Assembly (NCBI RefSeq): GCF_000255115.2
Contig: NC_018068.1
Location: forward strand, 3,071,977 to 3,135,976
DNA: 64,000 nt
Reading direction: 5' to 3'
DNA from: Desulfosporosinus acidiphilus SJ4
GTDB taxonomy: Bacteria; Bacillota; Desulfitobacteriia; Desulfitobacteriales; Desulfitobacteriaceae
The translations under genes and the position numbers were made by a program. Below, one piece after another: positions 63,204 through 64,000 of this stretch (the stretch's first letter is position 1; every line of letters starts with the position of its first letter). The notes under the pieces are model-generated. The model searched no databases and had not been told where the DNA came from. It saw only the letters and a program-made list of their open reading frames with translations.

Positions 63204-63426
63204 CTTCGCTCACATCGTTCACTCAGCAATCCGAGGCTCGCTCACTTGCTTGCGTGGGAGCTACGCCGAACCTCTGGGAATTACCTGATGTGAACCGCTG
63301 GCCAGGACGGCCGAGTGTCCCCGAAGCCAAGGACGGCGAAAGGGGACCACGGCTCCGCTTCTCCCCACGCAAGCTTTGTGAGCTTTACCGCCTCTCCTTG
63401 CAATGAGCTCACTCTTGTGGACGAAG
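63204..63426. ncRNA. GC-rich, highly self-complementary element of about 220 nt (structured RNA or palindromic repeat)
   Basis: A long irregular helix folds the whole segment. CTTCG/CGAAG (63204-63208 with 63422-63426); CTCA-GCAA with TTGC-aa-TGAG (63222-63229 with 63398-63407); GAGGC/GCCTC (63233-63237 with 63390-63394); GCTCAC/GTGAGC (63240-63245 with 63378-63383); GCTTGCGTGGGAG with 63361-63374, one bulge. Inside are GGCC-AGGAC-GGCC (63300-63312) and a nested hairpin GTCCCC-gaa-GCC...GGC-gaaa-GGGGAC (63317-63347). GC is about 60%, far above the flanks. No T-run follows and no frame in it looks coding. Confidence 0.65.
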
Positions 63427-63493
63427 CTACCTTCCTTTGAGGTCTATAGTGTTCGGGACAGTTTTTTCAGAATAGAATGTAAAGTATAAAAAG

Positions 63494-63528
63494 CGGCTTC
63501 CGCCTAGCAATGCTAAGAGCGGAAGCCG
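63494..63528 (-). terminator. Terminator of clpB
   Basis: CGGCTTCCGC/GCGGAAGCCG with inner TAGC/GCTA, then TTTTTATACTTT on the minus strand, 70 nt past the clpB stop. Confidence 0.88.
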
Positions 63529-63598
63529 AAAGATATATTGTTTTGCTGAACAAATGGCCAAAATTCTTCGTATTCTTTTACTTGTGCTTATTCTGTAC

Positions 63599-64000
63599 TT
63601 ATACTTGGAAGGTATAATCTCCTGAAACATCTACATCTACAACTATTTTTTGTCCGTCCTTGAATTCACCTTGCAGCAATTTAAGAGCTACCGGATTCTG
63701 AAGACGTTGTTGAATCACTCGTTTAAGAGGTCTTGCCCCATAAATAGGATCATATCCTTCGTCTGCCAACTTCTGCAAGGCCTGCTCCGTCAATTCTAGG
63801 GATATCTTTCGCTCACTCAAACGCTTGCGTAAAAGACCGAGTTGGATTTCGACAATTTTGCCAATGTGTGAACGGTCAAGCGGATGAAAGACAATGACTT
63901 CATCAAGCCGATTGAGGAATTCAGGGCGGAAATGTTGCCTCAGTTCCTCATTGATGGCTGATCGCACTTCCTCTTGGGCTGCATTTCGCCGGGACATTTC
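63599..64000 (-). CDS. clpB: ClpB chaperone, C-terminal fragment (5' part outside window)
   Basis: 133 codons to the edge: end of the second AAA+ domain with sensor 1/arginine region (FRPEFLNRLDEVIVFHPL) and the D2-small domain GYDPIYGARPLKRVIQQRLQNPVALKLL with sensor 2 Arg. The chaperone disaggregates proteins with DnaK. The C-terminal tail is short (DGQKIVVDVDVSGDYTFQV). Reading continues past 64000. No ATG here is the true start. Confidence 0.93.
   Translation of the reverse strand, partial: EMSRRNAAQEEVRSAINEELRQHFRPEFLNRLDEVIVFHPLDRSHIGKIVEIQLGLLRKRLSERKISLELTEQALQKLADEGYDPIYGARPLKRVIQQRLQNPVALKLLQGEFKDGQKIVVDVDVSGDYTFQV

Noticed and set aside
63146-63406. 86-codon plus-strand frame across the structured element
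   Set aside because: No start signal, composition follows the palindromic arms, and it overlaps the LpdD-like gene.

Overview
The window looks like chromosome of an anaerobic, spore-forming Clostridium-class Firmicute of the Peptococcaceae, closest in style to Desulfosporosinus or Desulfitobacterium. The reasons are low-to-mid GC, strong AGGAGG ribosome-binding sites, many TTG/GTG starts, a Moorella-type acetyl-CoA (Wood-Ljungdahl) cluster, electron-transfer-flavoprotein modules, spore-coat-like proteins and a SpoVD-type transpeptidase. The genus is my inference; no rRNA or other marker is present to settle it. I see no prophage, insertion sequence, CRISPR array or origin.

Layout. 1-5.5 kb: 5' part of a PAS/sigma-54 activator, a tiny basic protein, a Crp/Fnr regulator convergent with a sulfite-reductase-like ferredoxin protein, PhoU, a tandem-CBS protein and an unknown membrane protein. 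5.5-10.7 kb: a long regulatory gap with a Crp-type operator in front of a membrane Fe-S ETF:quinone oxidoreductase, an unknown soluble protein, an NADPH-FMN reductase, a small membrane protein and tRNA-Lys(CTT). 10.8-18.4 kb: PepV dipeptidase, SpoVD/FtsI-type PBP, a 55-aa protein, rhomboid protease and larE-larB-larC for the nickel-pincer cofactor. 18.6-23.4 kb: fixABCX (electron-bifurcating ETF) and thioredoxin reductase. 23.6-35 kb: UPF0182 membrane protein, two secreted or anchored proteins, OsmC and a degenerate ANTAR regulator lying between copies of an intergenic repeat, PHP phosphoesterase, and DnaI-like and DnaD-like replication proteins. 35.2-40.6 kb: HD hydrolase, beta-CASP nuclease, DegU/DegS two-component pair, and an unknown protein. 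40.8-51.9 kb: acsE-acsD-cooC-RACo-acsC-acsB-acsA-cooC, a complete CODH/acetyl-CoA synthase operon on the minus strand. 52.3-58.1 kb: DegV, tRNA-Pro(CGG), GNAT acetyltransferase, and an FMN riboswitch followed by ribD-ribE-ribBA-ribH. 58.1-64 kb: a SigH-like sigma factor whose Shine-Dalgarno lies in a 15-bp perfect inverted repeat, a membrane protein, two CotF-like proteins, a DivIVA-like coiled coil, a UbiD decarboxylase with an LpdD-like partner, a GC-rich highly self-complementary element of about 220 nt, and the 3' end of clpB.

How it fits together. CODH/ACS, bifurcating FixABCX and the membrane ETF:quinone oxidoreductase describe a strict anaerobe that moves electrons between ferredoxin, NADH, flavoproteins and menaquinone while fixing CO/CO2 or oxidising acetyl units. 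Crp/Fnr-type palindromes lie before the ETF:quinone oxidoreductase (about -41), the sulfite-reductase-like gene and, with a different sequence, the acs operon (about -62). The regulator at 1.7 kb is a plausible controller of the first two. The most unusual signals are noncoding: the 63.2-63.4 kb structured element, the hairpin over the sigma-factor ribosome-binding site, and the covarying intergenic repeats at 29.1 and 30.9 kb.
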